Shown here: piece after piece, positions 60,672-64,000 of the stretch | Position numbering within the stretch: position 1 is the stretch's first letter | How the letters are laid out: each line of letters opens with the position of its first letter | Assembly (NCBI RefSeq): GCF_964340395.1 | Contig: NC_135569.1 | Location: 14,759,519 to 14,823,518 of the forward strand | From: Glandiceps talaboti | Lineage: Eukaryota > Hemichordata > Enteropneusta > Spengelidae | Reading direction: 5' to 3' | DNA: 64,000 nucleotides | The notes under the pieces: generated by a model | The model's database searches: none | What the model saw: only the letters and a program-made list of their open reading frames with translations | Told to the model about the DNA's origin: nothing | Made by a program: the position numbers and the translations under genes

Positions 60672-62237
60672 CATTCCATATAATGTTCTTAACTCTAGTG
60701 AAAGGGGGATGTATGTAAGAGCTAACATGGGACGATCGTTGTTACTCTTCTGATCATGTGATTTGATACAAGCTTCCCTAGACAAAGATGATTTAAGTAA
60801 GCCGCATTGGTAACAGACATAGGATAACCACGTTGATGGAAGTACGTGCAAAATTCAGCAGACCCTTCTCTGAAATCTAATCTAACAAATACGACGTAAA
60901 CGAAGTAATTGTGAATAGGGAATGAAATCTTTACACTTATTAGAATGTGATGAACCATACTGCAAATATGAATGTGAATAAGTAGTTTTAGTATAAATAG
61001 ATGTAGCTATATCATCACCATCAATCCTAAGGGAGATGTCAAGGAAATTGATAGTTAGTTCTGAAATATCATAAGTATACTGAATAGCAGGATTAAAATT
61101 ACATAAGTAGTTAATAAATTGCATAAGGTTCTCAAGTTTGAGTGAAGCTGCACCAACGCAGTCATCAATAAATCGTTTATATAGATCAGGTAAGATCCCT
61201 TGATACGAGCTGAAAATAAGGTATTCTATAAGACATAAATAAACAAGCATAACTAGGTCCAAGACAACTTCCCATAGCAACGCCGCGTTTCTGCACAAAA
61301 TACCTGTCATTAAAGGTAAAATAATTACACGTAAGAACAAGTTCAGCCAATCTCAGAAGTACGTGGGTAGGAGGGTCAAGTACAGATCTTAAATTAAGGT
61401 AGTGTTCGATTGCAACTAAACCTTCATAATGTGGTATGGAAGTATACAAGGACTTAACGTCCATAGAAAAAAGGTATCGTGGCTTACCTTGTTGGAATTG
61501 GAAGCCATTAAGTACTTTAAGAGCATGGATCGTATCTTTAATGTAGGTAGGCTGAGGTGCCACAATAGGTCGTAAAAGGGCGTCTAAATAACGCGCGATT
61601 GTTCTGTAGGGCAGTTACAAGCTGAGACGATGGGCCTACCAGGAATACTAACCTTATGTATCTTGGGTAGTAAATAAAACACGGCTGTCCTAGGTCGACG
61701 GACTATAAGATTGCGTGCTGCTGTAGGTAATTCGCCAGCGGATATAAAAGCGTTAACAGTATCCATAATTTCGCGTTGCACGTCTCCTGTAGTATCACCT
61801 TCCAATTCCTGGTAAAAATCCGTGTTTAAAAGTTGTCTCTCTGCCTCAGGTACATACAGATCTTTATGCCAAACCACTACCGCTCTGCCTTTATCAGCAG
61901 GCTTCATAACAATATCATTGCGTTTTCTAAGAGATGAAATAGCATCGCGTTCTTCCTTAGTGATGTTTTTGAAAGGGAACATGTTATTAAATTTAATAGT
62001 ATAAACCTCACGCCTGCAAACATTGATGTAATGGTCAAGAGTACTATTGCGACCAGCTTGAGGGCTCCAATGTGACTTAACAGGGAGGGCGTCAAACAAA
62101 CGGTGGTTATTGGTACCTCAACATGAGCTTCACCCTGGGTATCATTATCATCATCAGCAAAGTACTCTTTCAAGCGAAGAAGACGGAAAAACCTTTCGAC
62201 ATCACGTTTAACATAGAACTCGTTCATATAAGATTTA
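60672..62237 (-). mobile_element. Penelope-like element, reverse-transcriptase part
   Basis: Minus strand. N-terminal part 62227-61904 (MNEFYVKRDVERFFRLLRL), then NDIVMKPADKGRAVVVWHK, YLLPKIHK, GRPIVSACNCPTEQ, FSMDVKSLYTSIP (about 61470-61441, motif A), KRGVAMGSCLGP, KRFIDDC (about 61175-61158, motif C) and LTINFLDISLRI. These are the signatures of Penelope-type RT. Frameshifts near 61600, 61300 and 60900 show decay. The right end is cut by the TATG/TACG microsatellite at 62240 while the frame is still open upstream of the first Met. Confidence 0.92.
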
Positions 62238-62239
62238 AT

Positions 62240-62388
62240 AGGTATGTATGTATGTATGTATGTATGTATGTATGTATGTATGTACGTACGTACGTACGTA
62301 CGTACGTACGTATGTATGTATGTATGTATGTATGTATGTATGTATGAATGTAAGTATGTATGTATATATGTATGTATGTATGTATGTT
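62240..62388. repeat. (TATG)n(TACG)n(TATG)n microsatellite
   Basis: TATG units flank a core of TACG units (62281-62310). It separates the minus-strand Penelope-like element from the plus-strand R2-like LINE. Confidence 0.97.
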
Positions 62389-63952
62389 AATATACTTATA
62401 TCGGAATTTAAAGAAACCATGACAAAGATAGACGCATCCCTGTTACCAACTTCTGCAAAACTTTCGGCTGTCAACGTAATGTGCATGTCAAAGCTGAATT
62501 TCTACTATCCAAATCTAATCTTCACAGAGAAGAACCTAATGGAAATTGAAAATGAAATCGTCGGACATGTAAGGCATTGGTTCAACTTGAACTCGTCTTC
62601 CACAAGGTCATTCTTTTTCACTCCAAAATCTGCAGGAGGATTAGGGGTAATCAGTCCTCGCGTTATGTATTATGCGAAACGCCTTTCATTTTATTTGTCT
62701 GTTTTGAATAACGACGATCCAAATGTACGACAGGCAGCACGATATTCACTCAAGCTACATATGGAGAAACGGAAAGCTATACCTGTACACGACGAGGATT
62801 GTCCGAATTTTGCAGGATATGTTATCAACAATACCGGTAACATAGCAAAGCAGTCCAAAGTTAATTGGCCAAAGTCAATTTGGGTAAATCTGCATGAAAT
62901 GTGCAAGCGTCAGCACATCTCCTTGATTAAAGGAGACGATAAATACCTCTACGAAATGGCAGTAGACGAGGAAGTGTCAATAACCTTCGATTCGCCAGAC
63001 AAATTCTACACAACATTTAAACAGCAGCTGCTGCAGCAATATCAATCCGAGTTTAAGGCGAAATCTTCACAGGGAAGAGTGACTCGAGAGGCAGGGAAAG
63101 TAAACCATGGTGTATCGTCCACTTACCTCAACAATCACAAGATTGACGATAATTTGAGATCATTTGTCGCGAGAGGTCGTTTACAGCTCCTGCAGTGCGA
63201 AAGTCTCATGACCCTGTACTATCCAGAGTCGTACACTAAATCATGTAAAATATGCAATCACCCCACTGAAACAGTATCACACATTTTGAATGGCTGCACA
63301 AAATTCCAGAAACTATACCAACAAAGACACAATAGAATAGTTGATTTAATCTTCGGTAAAATCGCGAACAGTAATCCTGGCAAGGAGACATTCAAAGACA
63401 CGGTTTTAAAACCTGAAATGTCTGATGCTCATATGAGAACTTTTGAACATCAGCATAAACGACCAGACATTACAATCATCGATAAACAGAACAAACATGC
63501 AATATTAGTTGAAGTGTCCGTACCCTTTGATGCACATATTTCATTGTGTTTTCAGAAGAAGTTCGACAAATATTTTCCACTCTCACTAGAAATAAACACT
63601 ACAGGCTTTCGTTCAGAAATAATAGTTATTGTCATTGGAAGTCTCGGAAATGTACATCATAAAGTCACAAGTGGTTTGATCAAAGCTGGTTTAAATAGAA
63701 GGAATTCCAAATCCATCACCAAATATTGTAGTGTCAGCTCAATAATAGGTTCTTACAAAATTTGGAGATTGAGATGTAGGTACTATAACAACCAGATATC
63801 ACGTTAACGTTTGTCATAAGTGACCAAGAGAAACTCGTTCACTAGTCAGTATGATTTCCTGCAAGGTATTGTGTGTGTATTCTGTAAAGGAATTATGTAA
63901 ATACTTTACCTGTACATGCTATGTTCATGTAAGTTGGAAATAAAAGAATTTG

Positions 63953-63953
<1 letters not shown>
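62389..63953 (+). mobile_element. R2/NeSL-type LINE, C-terminal part with restriction-like endonuclease
   Basis: An open frame of about 470 codons to TAA at 63805-63807, preceded in frame only by repeat-derived MYVC codons that are not part of it. It begins in the RT thumb region (LPTSAKLSAVNVMCMSKLNF, and SAGGLGVISPRVMYYAKRL). It then has a CCHC knuckle CKICNHPTETVSHILNGC (about 63244-63297), then HKRPDITIIDKQNKHAILVE (about 63454-63513), the PD...E core of the restriction-like endonuclease of R2, NeSL and Hero elements. RT palm and N-terminal zinc fingers are absent (5'-truncated). The 3' UTR ends at AATAAAAGAATTTGA, then (TATG)n. The frame is uninterrupted, so this insertion is young. Confidence 0.85.
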
Positions 63954-63983
<30 letters not shown>

Positions 63984-64000
63984 TGTATGTATGTTTGTGT
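63954..64000. repeat. (TATG)n microsatellite at window end
   Basis: Continues past the window edge and directly abuts the 3' end of the R2-like LINE. Confidence 0.96.

Noticed and set aside
62248-62388. N-terminal MYVC part of the long frame ending at 63807
   Set aside because: It is repeat-derived and merely in frame with the R2-like LINE; only the part from about 62389 is element protein.

Overview
The window is animal (metazoan) nuclear DNA. It is AT-rich, intron-rich with GT-AG introns, crowded with long microsatellites, and carries several classes of decayed transposable element. The protein families (a GLYAT-like acyltransferase, and a large polycystin-1-like receptor with F-type lectin, WSC-like, EGF, REJ, GPS and PLAT modules) suggest an invertebrate, perhaps a hemichordate or cephalochordate. 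Species cannot be settled from the sequence.

Layout. 1-2.1 kb: a TCTG/TCCG microsatellite, then a GLYAT-like gene whose whole coding region lies in one exon (1028-1900, +). 2.8-4.4 kb: a miniature inverted-repeat element and decayed tandem repeats. 5.1-40.3 kb: one large + strand gene that I could assemble exon by exon. It has 28 coding exons, every junction keeps phase, and the coding sum is 6,351 nt (2,116 residues). Its order is signal peptide, F-type lectin first half, PAN/apple-like module, F-type lectin second half, two WSC-like modules, two calcium-binding EGF modules, REJ region, GAIN/GPS, TM1, PLAT, TM2-5, then a polycystin channel module (TM6, extracellular TOP domain, TM7-11) and a short C-terminal coiled coil. 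There are no PKD (Ig-like) repeats, so it resembles PKD1L2/PKDREJ/sea-urchin REJ proteins more than PKD1.

42.9-54.5 kb is a diverged, expanded direct duplicate of 4.8-11.56 kb. It carries intact copies of the signal-peptide exon (43219-43282) and the F-type-lectin exon (about 52847-53074). It therefore looks like the 5' end of a second, tandem polycystin-like gene that would continue beyond the window. A LINE (44147-45674) interrupts this copy, and the first copy preserves the empty site.

54.5-64 kb is a transposon graveyard. A Penelope-like element (RT at 60.67-62.24 kb, GIY-YIG endonuclease at 55.08-55.65 kb, minus strand) is split by a 5'-truncated LINE. That LINE is split by a 2.4-kb TIR element with TA flanks, which itself contains another TIR element. 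At the right edge is the C-terminal part of an R2/NeSL-type LINE (CCHC knuckle plus restriction-like endonuclease, + strand) bounded on both sides by (TATG)n.

There are only two, perhaps three, host genes. They show no evident functional link. The polycystin gene is probably a membrane receptor/channel subunit that binds glycans through its N-terminal modules.
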